Source of the DNA: Gammaproteobacteria bacterium
GTDB taxonomy: Bacteria; Gemmatimonadota; Gemmatimonadetes; Longimicrobiales; Gaopeijiaceae
Direction: 5' to 3'
Assembly (NCBI GenBank): GCA_024638345.1
Contig: JAHEKL010000011.1
Span: 1-23,623 of the forward strand
DNA length: 23,623 nucleotides
Notes under the pieces: model-generated
What the model was told of the DNA's origin: nothing
Database searches by the model: none
The model's input: the letters and a program-made list of their open reading frames with translations, nothing else
In this document: positions 16,183 through 23,623 of the stretch, in pieces
Numbering within the stretch: the first letter of the stretch is position 1
How the letters are laid out: each line of letters starts with the position of its first letter
Position numbers and translations under genes: made by a program

Positions 16183-18183
16183 ATGTCCGACACACCTCGA
16201 CGCGACAAGGGGCTCGTCCCGCTCTTGTCCACACTCGTCCTCTGCCTCTGCCCCCTTGCGCTCGAAGGCCAGAGCGCGGCCGATCCACCCGCGGACTCCA
16301 CGATCGCGCTGCAGGGGATCATCGTGACGGCAACGCCGGTTCCGGTTCCCGAAGGAGCCCTGGGGAGTCACGTTTCGGTCTTGAGCGGCGATGAGCTGAG
16401 GGGGCACGGAGTGACTCAGGTCGCCGACGCCCTCCGCTCCGTCAGCGGGTTGACGATCGTCCGCAGCGGGTCCTTCGGCGCCCGCTCGTCGGTCTTTCTT
16501 CGAGGCGGCGAGAGCGACTACGTCCTGGTGATGGTCGACGGCGTGCCGCTCAATCAGCCGGGCGGTGCGGTCGACCTGGCCGGCCTGACGACCGAGGATG
16601 TCGAGCGCATCGAGATCGTGCGGGGACCTGCGAGCGGTCTCTACGGCTCCGATGCGGTCACCGGCGTGATTCAGATCATCACCCGGCGGGGCGAGAGGGG
16701 TCTGGCGGGCTCCGCGACCGTTCGTGGCGGCAGCTTCGGAAGTCTCGACGGAATCCTCGACGTCCGGGGCGGCAGCGAGTCCGGATCCTTCGCGTTGTCC
16801 ATGGCCCGCTACGATACGGACGGAATCCTCGCGTTCAACAATCGGCACCGTAACACCGTCCTGTCGGGTCGCGCAGAGCTCCGCCTCGATTCGCGATCCA
16901 CCGCTCGAGTGACGGCCCGACTCCAGGACCGGCTCTATCGCTTTCCAACGGACGACGCCGGGGCGGCGGTCGACATCAATCAGTCCAGCTTCTCCGAGGA
17001 GGCGACACTGGGGATCGAGCTCGATCGGAGCGTCGGTGAGCGTCTGAACTTCCGTGGGCTAGTCACGCTCAATGACGTCGACAGCGGAACCGACGACGCG
17101 CCCGACGGGCCCGAGGACGACGTGGGGTTCTTCGGATTCCAGAGCCTGGACGCAATGCGAAGGGTGGCTGCGGATGTGCGCGCCAACTGGCATGTATCGG
17201 AGCGCACCGTGCTGACTGCGGGAGGGGAGCTCGAGCGGCAGCAGATTCGATCGTTCAGCGAAAGCCTCTCGGAGTTCGGTACGAGCACCGGCCGTTCGGA
17301 GAACTCGCGCTCGAACGGCGCCATCTACGGGCACGCCCTCACCGCGTTCGGCAGGTTGGCGCTGAACGGAGGGCTGCGAGTCGAGGACAACGAGCTTTAC
17401 GGTCGGTTCGTGACCTACCAGGGAGGCTCCGGGGTCGACGTCCGGCCCGGGACCCGGATCCGGGTGGCCGCCGGACGCGGAATCAAGGAGCCGACCTTCT
17501 TCGAAGCCTTCGCCAGCGGCTTCGCCGTCGGGAACCCCGATCTGGAGCCCGAGCGCTCTACCTCGTGGGAGCTCGGCGTCGAGCAGGATCTGACGACGAA
17601 CGTTCGGTTCGGAGCGACCTGGTTCGACCAGTCGTTCGAGGATCTGATCCAATTCACGCTCTCGCCACCCTCACCCGGCGACCCCAATTTCTTGAACGTC
17701 GCGGCGGCAGAGTCGCGAGGATTGGAGCTCGATTTCACGGCAGGACTCGGCTCGAGCGAGCTGACCGGTAGCTGGACCTGGCTGGATACGAAGGTCAGGG
17801 ATCCCGGCTTCGACGAGGGTCCATCGGCGACTTTCGTCGATGGTGAACCGCTCATCCGACGTCCCGAAGCCCAGGGAAGCCTAGGCGCGCGTGGGGTGAT
17901 CGCCGGCCGGCTACGTTGGCGGACCGAGCTGCAGTGGGTCGACGAGCGATCCGATCGGAACTTCCAGGTCTTTCCCGCCGAGCCGGTCACGCTCGAGAGG
18001 TATACGCTGGTCCACCTGGGTCTGGATGCCACGGTCGTCGAAGTCGACGCGGGTCGACCGGGTCTCGATCTGATCCTTCGCATCGACAACCTCGGTGACA
18101 CGGACTATCAGGAGGCCTTCGGGTTCGAGGCGCCGGGGAGGGGGATCTACCTGGGCGGGCGAATCCACTGGCAGGACGGTTAG
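16183..18183 (+). CDS. btuB: TonB-dependent outer-membrane cobalamin receptor
   Basis: The 666-residue protein has a signal peptide (cleavage after about residue 30, near LEGQS), a TonB-box-like IIVTATPVPV, a plug domain (about 55-170) with ADALRSVSGLTIVRSGSFGARSSVFLRGGESDYVLVMVDGVPLN and RGPASGLYGSDAVTGVIQIITRRG, and a beta-barrel that ends with the DTDYQEAFGFEAPGRGIYLGG segment common to BtuB-like receptors. ATG 16183 has GGGAGG at 7 nt; the frame is open further upstream through the riboswitch but this is not coding. The cobalamin riboswitch in the leader makes corrinoid uptake the best-supported function. No BtuF/C/D genes are seen nearby. Confidence 0.93.
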   Translation: MSDTPRRDKGLVPLLSTLVLCLCPLALEGQSAADPPADSTIALQGIIVTATPVPVPEGALGSHVSVLSGDELRGHGVTQVADALRSVSGLTIVRSGSFGARSSVFLRGGESDYVLVMVDGVPLNQPGGAVDLAGLTTEDVERIEIVRGPASGLYGSDAVTGVIQIITRRGERGLAGSATVRGGSFGSLDGILDVRGGSESGSFALSMARYDTDGILAFNNRHRNTVLSGRAELRLDSRSTARVTARLQDRLYRFPTDDAGAAVDINQSSFSEEATLGIELDRSVGERLNFRGLVTLNDVDSGTDDAPDGPEDDVGFFGFQSLDAMRRVAADVRANWHVSERTVLTAGGELERQQIRSFSESLSEFGTSTGRSENSRSNGAIYGHALTAFGRLALNGGLRVEDNELYGRFVTYQGGSGVDVRPGTRIRVAAGRGIKEPTFFEAFASGFAVGNPDLEPERSTSWELGVEQDLTTNVRFGATWFDQSFEDLIQFTLSPPSPGDPNFLNVAAAESRGLELDFTAGLGSSELTGSWTWLDTKVRDPGFDEGPSATFVDGEPLIRRPEAQGSLGARGVIAGRLRWRTELQWVDERSDRNFQVFPAEPVTLERYTLVHLGLDATVVEVDAGRPGLDLILRIDNLGDTDYQEAFGFEAPGRGIYLGGRIHWQDG

Positions 18184-18220
18184 CCGCTCTGCGCGGTCGT
18201 TCTTGGACGATCCGCCAGGA

Positions 18221-19936
18221 TCAGCGCTCGAGTGCGAAGACCCAGACCACGCCGCCCTCGGGGACGAACGTGCTCGTCCCTCGGTCCTGGTCGATCCGAC
18301 GAGTCATCGAAGCGGCGTCCACGCCCCACCCGGACTGGACCGCGACGTATTGGACGCCGTCCACCGCGAAGGTCGACGGAACTCCGATCACGCCCGAATT
18401 CGTTCGAAACTGCCAGAGGGTCTCTCCCGACTCGGCGTCGAAAGCCCGGAAGTATCGGTCGTGGGTGCCGCCTGCGAACACCAGACCCCCGCCGGTCGTG
18501 AGCACTGGCCCCCAGTTGTGGGACTCGAATTCCCGGACCCAGACCCTTTCCCCGCGATCCAGATCCCACGCCTGGATCTCCCCGATGTGGTCCGCGTCCG
18601 GCTGGACCATCATCTCGGTCGACGCGCCCGTATAGGAGCGACCGGGCACGTAGACCGGCTCGGTACCCGTGATGGCACCGCAGTGATTGTTGTTGGCCGG
18701 TATGTAGAGAAGGCGGGTCATCGGATTGTAGGCCGCGGGGGGCCAGTCCTTCCCGCCCCAGAGGGAGGGGCAGAATTCCGCTCGACGCCCGGTCCCCGGT
18801 TTTCGGGTCTCGTCGTATGTGGGCCGACCCGTTTCCGGATCGATGCTCGTGAAGACGTTCTGGGTGACGAACGGGTCGGCGTCCACGAACCGGATCGCGT
18901 TGGGCTGGCGCTCGAGAATCCAGAGGTATCCGTTCCGACCAGGGTGGACGAGCGCCGGAATGGTTCTCCCCCCGCGCTCGACGTCGACCAACAAGGGGGT
19001 CGAGACTTCGTCCCAATCCCACGAGCCGTTCCAATGGTACTGGTGATATCCTCGGATCTCCCCCGTGTCCACGTCCAACGCGAGGACCGAGTTCGTGTAG
19101 AGGTTGTCCCCGGGACGTTGATCCCCAATCCAGGGTCCAGGATTCCCCGTCCCCCAGTATGTGAGTCCAAGGGCGGGGTCGTAGTGACCGGTGAGCCAGA
19201 CGGCCGCTCCCCCCGTCCTCCAGGAGTCACCGGGCCACGTGTCGTTCCCGAATTCTCCCGGCGCGGGCACGGTGTAGGTCCTCCATACCTCCTCACCCGT
19301 CTCCGTGTCGAGCGCGACGACGAACCCACGGATGCCCAGCTCTCCTCCGGAAACACCCACCATGACCTTACCGCGAGCCGCGAGCGGAGCGAGAGTCATG
19401 TAATAACCGGAAGAGTTGTCTGCGACGGGCATATCCCATGCGACCCTGCCGGACTGGGCGTCCAGGGCCACCACCCGCGCATCCAGGGTGGCCATGAAGA
19501 CGTGATCCCCGAAGAGCGCGACGCCACGATTGGTGTTGTGGAAGGCGACCAGGTCGTCCGGAAGCTCGTGCTGATATCGCCAGATCAGCTCGCCGGTCCG
19601 TGCGTCCAGAGCGAACACCTGGTTGCGCGGCGTCGAAACGAACATCGTCCCGTTGTTGACGACCGGCGGCGCCTCGTGGCCGCTTCCGACACCCGTCGAG
19701 AACGACCAAACCGGGACCAGGTCGTCCACATTCGACGTGTCGATCTGATCGAGGGGGCTGTAGCCCCAGCCATTGTAGTTGCCTCGGTACGACAGCCAGT
19801 TCTCAGGCTCGGGATCGACGAGACGCTCGTCGGTCACCGACGCATAGGACTGACCCACGGCGGGGGCGGGTGCGAGTGACGCGGCGGCCGTCAACAACAC
19901 GAGGGTCGAGCGGATTGGCCAATCGAACCGATTCAT
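18221..19936 (-). CDS. PQQ-type quinoprotein alcohol dehydrogenase (periplasmic)
   Basis: The 571-residue protein has a signal peptide (1-29, PAPAVGQS) and an eight-bladed propeller with tryptophan-docking motifs such as ALDARTGELIW, ALDAQSGRVAW, ALDTETGEEVW and AFDAESGETLW. Expected active-site residues are Glu199 (VSGGEL), Asn265 (WGTGNPGPW) and Asp307 in WDWD. Asp309, two positions on, is the extra acidic residue found in lanthanide-dependent enzymes (XoxF, PedH). GGKDWPPAAYNPMTRLLYIPANN is the family block. There is no CxxCH haem domain, so a separate cytochrome should take the electrons, and the vicinal cysteine pair of methanol dehydrogenases is absent. ATG 19936 has GGAG upstream. The aldehyde dehydrogenase gene upstream would handle the aldehyde product. 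The substrate is not predictable. Confidence 0.88.
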   Translation of the reverse strand: MNRFDWPIRSTLVLLTAAASLAPAPAVGQSYASVTDERLVDPEPENWLSYRGNYNGWGYSPLDQIDTSNVDDLVPVWSFSTGVGSGHEAPPVVNNGTMFVSTPRNQVFALDARTGELIWRYQHELPDDLVAFHNTNRGVALFGDHVFMATLDARVVALDAQSGRVAWDMPVADNSSGYYMTLAPLAARGKVMVGVSGGELGIRGFVVALDTETGEEVWRTYTVPAPGEFGNDTWPGDSWRTGGAAVWLTGHYDPALGLTYWGTGNPGPWIGDQRPGDNLYTNSVLALDVDTGEIRGYHQYHWNGSWDWDEVSTPLLVDVERGGRTIPALVHPGRNGYLWILERQPNAIRFVDADPFVTQNVFTSIDPETGRPTYDETRKPGTGRRAEFCPSLWGGKDWPPAAYNPMTRLLYIPANNNHCGAITGTEPVYVPGRSYTGASTEMMVQPDADHIGEIQAWDLDRGERVWVREFESHNWGPVLTTGGGLVFAGGTHDRYFRAFDAESGETLWQFRTNSGVIGVPSTFAVDGVQYVAVQSGWGVDAASMTRRIDQDRGTSTFVPEGGVVWVFALER

Positions 19937-20038
19937 CTTGAGCTCCGGTGCAAACGGGCGGAGGCTGGAACACCGGCGAAGCCTCCCGCAATCTTCGGGG
20001 CCGACCACGAGACATGCAACCGCGTGGGGTGGCCCTTC

Positions 20039-21505
20039 TCAGAGTTCCGGCGAACGGATGACGGTCATCTTCTCCACCTGCATGTCCGCCATGGTGTAGG
20101 GGATTCCTCCGATCCCCAGACCCGAGCGTTTGAGCCCTCCGAACGGCATCCAGTCGACGCGGAACGCGGTGTGTTCGTTCACCATTACGGCGAAAGCGTC
20201 CAGCCGCCGAGCGGCCCGGAGCGCCCGGTCGAGATCCTTGGTGAACACAGATGCCTGGAACGAGTAGGGGACTCGATTGCTGCGCTCGATGGCCGTGTCC
20301 ATGTCGTCGTAGGGGTAGACGCACACCACGGGCCCGAAGATCTCGGATCTGCTGACCCGGGCATCGTCGGGGGGATCCAGGAGCACCGTAGGCCGATAAC
20401 ACGTGTTGGAGATTCGCTCGCCGCCGCAGACGACCTTCGCTCCTCCGTCTACGGCCTCTTGTACCCACTCCTCCACCCGATCCACCTCTCCCGGTCGGAT
20501 GAGCGGTCCGACATCCGTTTCTTCCAGCGTCGGATCACCCACTACCATCTCGGTGGCGAGGGTGGAGAGCCGATCGGCCACATCCCGTGCCACGGCCCGG
20601 TCCACGAAGAGCCTCTGCACGGAGACGCAGACCTGTCCTGCATGGTAGAGGCCGCCTCTCGCCAATCGGGGCAGGGCGTCGTCCAAGTCCGCGTCGGCTG
20701 CTACGATTACGGGTGCGGCGCCGCCGTGCTCCAACGCGCATCGAGTCCCGGGTGCGAGCTTGGAGCGAAGCATCCACCCCACGCGATCGCTCCCGATGAA
20801 CGTGAAGAAGGCTACGCGCTCGTCCTCGATCAGCTCCGCGCTCACATCGTGATCGTTCGTGAGGAGTCCTTGGCACCATGCATCGGGAAGCCCAGCCTCG
20901 CGCAGGATCTCGACGAAGCGCATGCCCGACAGCGGCGTGGCTTCCGCGGGCTTGACGATGACCGGGCAGCCGGCCGCGATCGCAGGACCCACCTGATGTG
21001 CGATCAGGTTGACGGGGTGATTGAAGGCGCTGAACGCGACCACGACCCCGATCGGCTCGTGTCGGGTGAAGGCCAGCTTCCCTTCCGAAGCCACGTTGAG
21101 ACCCATGGGGATCTCCCGCCCGGACTGCGTCCGGAGATACTCGGCACACAGCTTGACCGAGTCCACGGCCCGATCCACCTCGACCAAGGAGTCGACCAGC
21201 GGCTTCCCGCCCTCCCTTGCCGCCTCCACCGCGAGGTGCTCGCGTCGGTCCCTGATGAGGTCCGAGGCCCGTTCAAGGATGGCGACTCGCTCGCCCCCCG
21301 GGATCCAACCATCCCGGTCACGATACAGGTCGTATGCGGTCTGGAGCGCCTTCTGGATCCCGGCCGACCCGGTCCGGTCTACGGTCGCGATCGGGGAGCG
21401 GTCCCAGGGCGCCACGACCGTCTTGGCGTCCCCCTCGGGTTCGACCCCCGGAGCGAGCAACGGGAAGTGATCGAGTTGGGTCCTCTGGGCAACGGCGTCG
21501 GGCAT
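20039..21505 (-). CDS. NAD(P)-dependent aldehyde dehydrogenase
   Basis: The 488-residue protein is a full-length ALDH-superfamily enzyme. Motifs include FSAFNHPVNL with Asn162, VKPAEATPLS with Lys185, the general base Glu259 in LEHGGAAPV, the nucleophile Cys293 in GQVCVSVQR, EIFGPVVCVYPYDD, and the C-terminal PFGGLKRSGLG. It oxidises an aldehyde to its acid in the cytoplasm. The sequence resembles the lactaldehyde/phosphonoacetaldehyde-type branch more than betaine aldehyde dehydrogenases, but the substrate is a guess. ATG 21505 has AAGGAG 7 nt upstream and lies 38 nt after the malic enzyme stop. The quinoprotein gene follows 102 nt downstream on the same strand. Confidence 0.93.
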   Translation of the reverse strand: MPDAVAQRTQLDHFPLLAPGVEPEGDAKTVVAPWDRSPIATVDRTGSAGIQKALQTAYDLYRDRDGWIPGGERVAILERASDLIRDRREHLAVEAAREGGKPLVDSLVEVDRAVDSVKLCAEYLRTQSGREIPMGLNVASEGKLAFTRHEPIGVVVAFSAFNHPVNLIAHQVGPAIAAGCPVIVKPAEATPLSGMRFVEILREAGLPDAWCQGLLTNDHDVSAELIEDERVAFFTFIGSDRVGWMLRSKLAPGTRCALEHGGAAPVIVAADADLDDALPRLARGGLYHAGQVCVSVQRLFVDRAVARDVADRLSTLATEMVVGDPTLEETDVGPLIRPGEVDRVEEWVQEAVDGGAKVVCGGERISNTCYRPTVLLDPPDDARVSRSEIFGPVVCVYPYDDMDTAIERSNRVPYSFQASVFTKDLDRALRAARRLDAFAVMVNEHTAFRVDWMPFGGLKRSGLGIGGIPYTMADMQVEKMTVIRSPEL

Positions 21506-21543
21506 CTGGAGCTCCTTCGCTCTTCAGTAGTCGCGGTGGTCGA

Positions 21544-23190
21544 TCAGTAGCTTGGGTCGTACATCATGGCGGCGATGGCCTTGCCAATGTCACCCGAGAG
21601 GGGGCTGCTGGCGAGGCCGCGCTCCTGGGCTCTCTGGACCACCGACGTGGCGATGGCGAGAGAGATCTTGCGGATCCTGGAGAGCGGGGGGTAGACCGCA
21701 CCTACTTCCAGATCGGACTGGTCGACCATGCTAGCGAGGGATCGAGCTGCCGCAAGGAACATCTCCTCTACCACCCGCTCGGCGCCGCAAGCCAGCGCGG
21801 CCAATCCGACGCCCGGAAAGACGTAAACGTTGTTACCCTGACCCGGTCGATACGTTTTCCCCTCGAAGCTCACCGGCGGGAACGGGCTGCCGCTGGCGAA
21901 GATGGCCCTTCCTCCGCTCCAGGCGTAGGCCTGCTCCGGCGTACATTCCGCCTTCCAGGTGGGATTCGAGAGGGCGAATACAGTCGGACGATCGTGGATG
22001 GACGCCAGCGTCTCGATCGCCTCCTGGGTGAAGGTGCCGCGCTGCCCGGTCGCACCGATCAGGACGTGGGGCTCGGCCTCACGCATGGCCTCGAGGAAGT
22101 CGAGGCTTCGGTGGTCACGCGCGTAGGGTCGGTTGTGCTCCGGGATGGCGGCTCGGCTCCGAACCACGAGACCGTCGATGTCCACCAGCCAAATGCGCTC
22201 CCGGGCCTCGGCGGGCGAGAGACCCTCTTCCACGAGAGCGGTTACCATCAGGTCTGCGATGCCCGTGGCTGCAGACCCCGCACCGAGGAACATCACCCGC
22301 AGATCCTCGAAGCTCAGTCCGGAAATCCGGGTCGAGGCGAGGACCCCAGCCAACGCCACCGCAGCGGTTCCCTGGATGTCGTCGTTGAAGCAGAGGACGC
22401 GGTCACGATACCGATTCAGGAGCCGGTAAGCCGTGGGCGTGAGGAAGTCCTCGAACTGGATCAGCGCTCTGGGATACGCGTCTTGCACCGCGAGGACGAG
22501 TTCTTCCACGACCTCGTCGTAGGCGTCCCCAGTGAGCCGAGCCTGTCTCAGCCCGAGATAGAGTGGGTCGTTCAGGAGCGACTGGTTGTTCGTGCCCACG
22601 TCGAGCATCACCGGAAGGCACTGACGGGGCGGGATGCCGGCGCAGGCGGTGTAGAGGGCGAGCTTGCCCACAGGAATCCCCATGCCGTTGGCTCCCAGAT
22701 CGCCGAGACCGAGGATGCGCTCGCCGTCGGTCAGGACGATCACCCGCACATCCTCCTCGGGCCAGTTCGACAGAATCTCTCGAATTCGACCGCGGTCCGC
22801 TGCGCTCACGTAGAGACCCAGCGGCGCCTCGCGGTTGATGTGCGCATACTCGAGACAAGCCTGTCCGACGGTCGGGGTGTAGATGATCGGAAGCGTCTCG
22901 TCCAGATGGTCCATTACGGTCCTGAAGAAGAGTCGCTCGTTCCTCAGGAGGAGGGCCATGAGGAAGATGTATCGCTCGATGTCGCTTCCCTTCCTCCTGA
23001 GATTCTCGATCACCCGAATCTCCTGAACCTCCTGCGTACTCACGGTCGGGGGGAGGAGGCCGCGGAGACGAAACCGCTCTCGTTCGTCCTCGGTGAACGC
23101 GGTGGACTTGTTCAGGGCCGGCGTATCGAGCAGCTTTCGCCCAGTGGGTCCCAGGCCGTCCTCCGAGGACGCGATCGTCGATCGACTCAT
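21544..23190 (-). CDS. maeA: NAD-dependent malic enzyme (oxaloacetate-decarboxylating)
   Basis: The 548-residue protein is of the large bacterial/eukaryotic type, converting L-malate and NAD to pyruvate, CO2 and NADH. Visible sites are IIYTPTVG (catalytic Tyr104), GIPVGKLALY (Lys176), the metal ligands Glu247 and Asp248 in QFEDF and Asp271 in FNDDIQGTA, and the NAD loop FLGAGSAATGI (301-311), followed by WLVDIDGLV. SNPT and GRAIFASGSPF blocks complete the family pattern. The ATG at 23190 follows AGGAG by about 11 nt; a start 60 nt upstream has no support. It is the first gene of a leftward group with the aldehyde dehydrogenase and quinoprotein. Confidence 0.95.
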   Translation of the reverse strand: MSRSTIASSEDGLGPTGRKLLDTPALNKSTAFTEDERERFRLRGLLPPTVSTQEVQEIRVIENLRRKGSDIERYIFLMALLLRNERLFFRTVMDHLDETLPIIYTPTVGQACLEYAHINREAPLGLYVSAADRGRIREILSNWPEEDVRVIVLTDGERILGLGDLGANGMGIPVGKLALYTACAGIPPRQCLPVMLDVGTNNQSLLNDPLYLGLRQARLTGDAYDEVVEELVLAVQDAYPRALIQFEDFLTPTAYRLLNRYRDRVLCFNDDIQGTAAVALAGVLASTRISGLSFEDLRVMFLGAGSAATGIADLMVTALVEEGLSPAEARERIWLVDIDGLVVRSRAAIPEHNRPYARDHRSLDFLEAMREAEPHVLIGATGQRGTFTQEAIETLASIHDRPTVFALSNPTWKAECTPEQAYAWSGGRAIFASGSPFPPVSFEGKTYRPGQGNNVYVFPGVGLAALACGAERVVEEMFLAAARSLASMVDQSDLEVGAVYPPLSRIRKISLAIATSVVQRAQERGLASSPLSGDIGKAIAAMMYDPSY

Positions 23191-23443
23191 CCGAATCTCA
23201 TCTCCTGACTGCGATAGAAATCGCGGTGGCGGCCCCGAGCACTTCCCCAACGCGTCGGGCCGAGGTCGGGCGCGCTCGAGAGGCGGTGTTACTCCGGCCC
23301 GACACCTCGAGGTTCATCAGCTTCTCTCCGGGGATTCGCTGGAGTAGCGGTTGCCCCGGCGTTCGGTTGGTCCCAGATAAGAGGGGGAAGCGGAGGGAGG
23401 GCTGAGAATCGAGCTCCGTCACGGATTACCACAGGATCCGACT
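23191..23443. other. Divergent intergenic region between malic enzyme and the Tat-signal protein
   Basis: These 253 bases separate two divergent genes. GCGAT-AGAA-ATCGC (23211-23224) is a small perfect hairpin in the malic enzyme leader. For the rightward gene there is GATAAG at 23376-23381 as a weak -10 candidate, without a good -35. Nothing else stands out. Confidence 0.4.
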
Positions 23444-23623
23444 ATGGCTCCGAATCGTAGAGAATTCCTGAAAAGCGCCGGTGCGGCCGGGGTGGCGGCG
23501 CTCGCCACGCGCGGTCATGGATCGGCGCTGGGGAGAATCCCGCCGCGCCAGGACATCCTCACCCTCCGCACACCGGTCCTCAGCATCGCCTATGAGGCGA
23601 GCGGTGACGACGCGGGCTTCCCG
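23444..23623 (+). CDS. 5' part of a Tat-exported alpha/beta-hydrolase-like protein, cut by the window edge
   Basis: An ATG at 23444, with AGGA 8-9 nt upstream, opens 60 codons that run off the right edge. Residues 5-16 (RREFLKSAGAAG) form a twin-arginine signal (RRxFLK), followed by a short hydrophobic stretch (AGVAALATRG). The mature part starts DILTLRTPVLSIAYEASGDDAG, which resembles the first strand of alpha/beta-hydrolase-fold enzymes just before their oxyanion loop. The catalytic residues lie outside the window, so the enzyme class is a guess. Export of a folded enzyme by the Tat pathway is well supported. Confidence 0.7.
   Translation, partial: MAPNRREFLKSAGAAGVAALATRGHGSALGRIPPRQDILTLRTPVLSIAYEASGDDAGFP

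Noticed and set aside
15661..16848. 395-residue minus-strand frame across the riboswitch and the 5' part of btuB
   Set aside because: It covers a structured RNA and a real gene on the other strand, and its sequence is low-complexity Arg/Ala/Asp-rich.
18209..18222. GATCC-GCCA-GGATC hairpin between btuB and the quinoprotein gene as a terminator
   Set aside because: Only 5 bp, no T-tract on either strand, and it runs into the stop codon of the quinoprotein gene.
18095..19879. 594-residue open frame opposite the quinoprotein gene
   Set aside because: It lies over a clear PQQ-type enzyme with intact motifs and shows no domain of its own.
20024..23208. Long open frames on the plus strand opposite the aldehyde dehydrogenase and malic enzyme genes
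   Set aside because: They are antisense shadows of well-conserved enzymes in GC-rich DNA. Their composition is Arg/His/Gly-rich and fits no family.

Overview
The window is a GC-rich (roughly 63-65% by eye), densely packed bacterial chromosome segment with about 20 protein genes, one cobalamin riboswitch, and no tRNA, rRNA, CRISPR array or insertion sequence that I could find. Extremely tight packing (at least seven ATGA/GTGA/TGATG start-stop overlaps), TonB-dependent and FG-GAP-repeat proteins, a PQQ-type quinoprotein, a lipoprotein signal and a Tat signal all indicate a Gram-negative, aerobic or facultative heterotroph. The style fits Gemmatimonadota or a similar environmental lineage, but that is an impression from gene content, not a phylogenetic result.

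Layout. (1) 1-2990, minus strand: a sulfane-sulfur detoxification operon, TauE/SafE exporter -> persulfide dioxygenase-rhodanese fusion -> ArsR-family repressor. It is preceded by a -35/-10 promoter and a perfect 16-bp palindrome at the predicted transcription start. A cut-off gene may begin at 94 and run off the left edge. (2) 3015-8684, minus: a four-gene operon of a cyclic 2,3-diphosphoglycerate synthetase-like GTPase/ATPase, ABC ATPase, fused FtsX-type double permease and secreted AttH/CrtC-like lipocalin-fold protein, joined by 1-4-nt overlaps. (3) 8845-9780, plus: a CarH/LitR-type MerR regulator with a B12-binding domain, divergent from operon 2. The shared intergenic region holds three direct repeats at exact 11-bp spacing, which is the architecture of a CarH operator. 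(4) 9851-12956, minus: two TadE-like proteins, a TadG-like von Willebrand protein and a membrane PH-domain protein whose 5' end looks frameshifted. (5) 13279-13716, plus: an unrecognised protein whose stop codon overlaps that of a convergent gene. (6) 13713-15661, minus: a GNAT acetyltransferase and an FG-GAP/VCBS lipoprotein. (7) 15860-18183, plus: a cobalamin riboswitch and a BtuB-like TonB receptor. (8) 18221-23190, minus: NAD-malic enzyme -> aldehyde dehydrogenase -> PQQ-type quinoprotein alcohol dehydrogenase. The quinoprotein carries the Asp-x-Asp seen in lanthanide-dependent enzymes. (9) 23444-end, plus: the start of a Tat-exported alpha/beta-hydrolase-like protein.

How the parts may work together. 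Two cobalamin-linked systems lie in the same window: riboswitch-controlled uptake (BtuB) and a B12-dependent, possibly light-sensing, regulator. The most interesting proposal is that this regulator controls both itself and the divergent cPGS-ABC-AttH operon through the 11-bp repeats. That would link light and B12 to an envelope transporter rather than to the usual carotenoid gene cluster. The sulfur operon looks self-regulated through the palindrome. Its ArsR protein has a Cys-x3-Cys pair in the last helix in place of the known BigR/SqrR cysteine pair.
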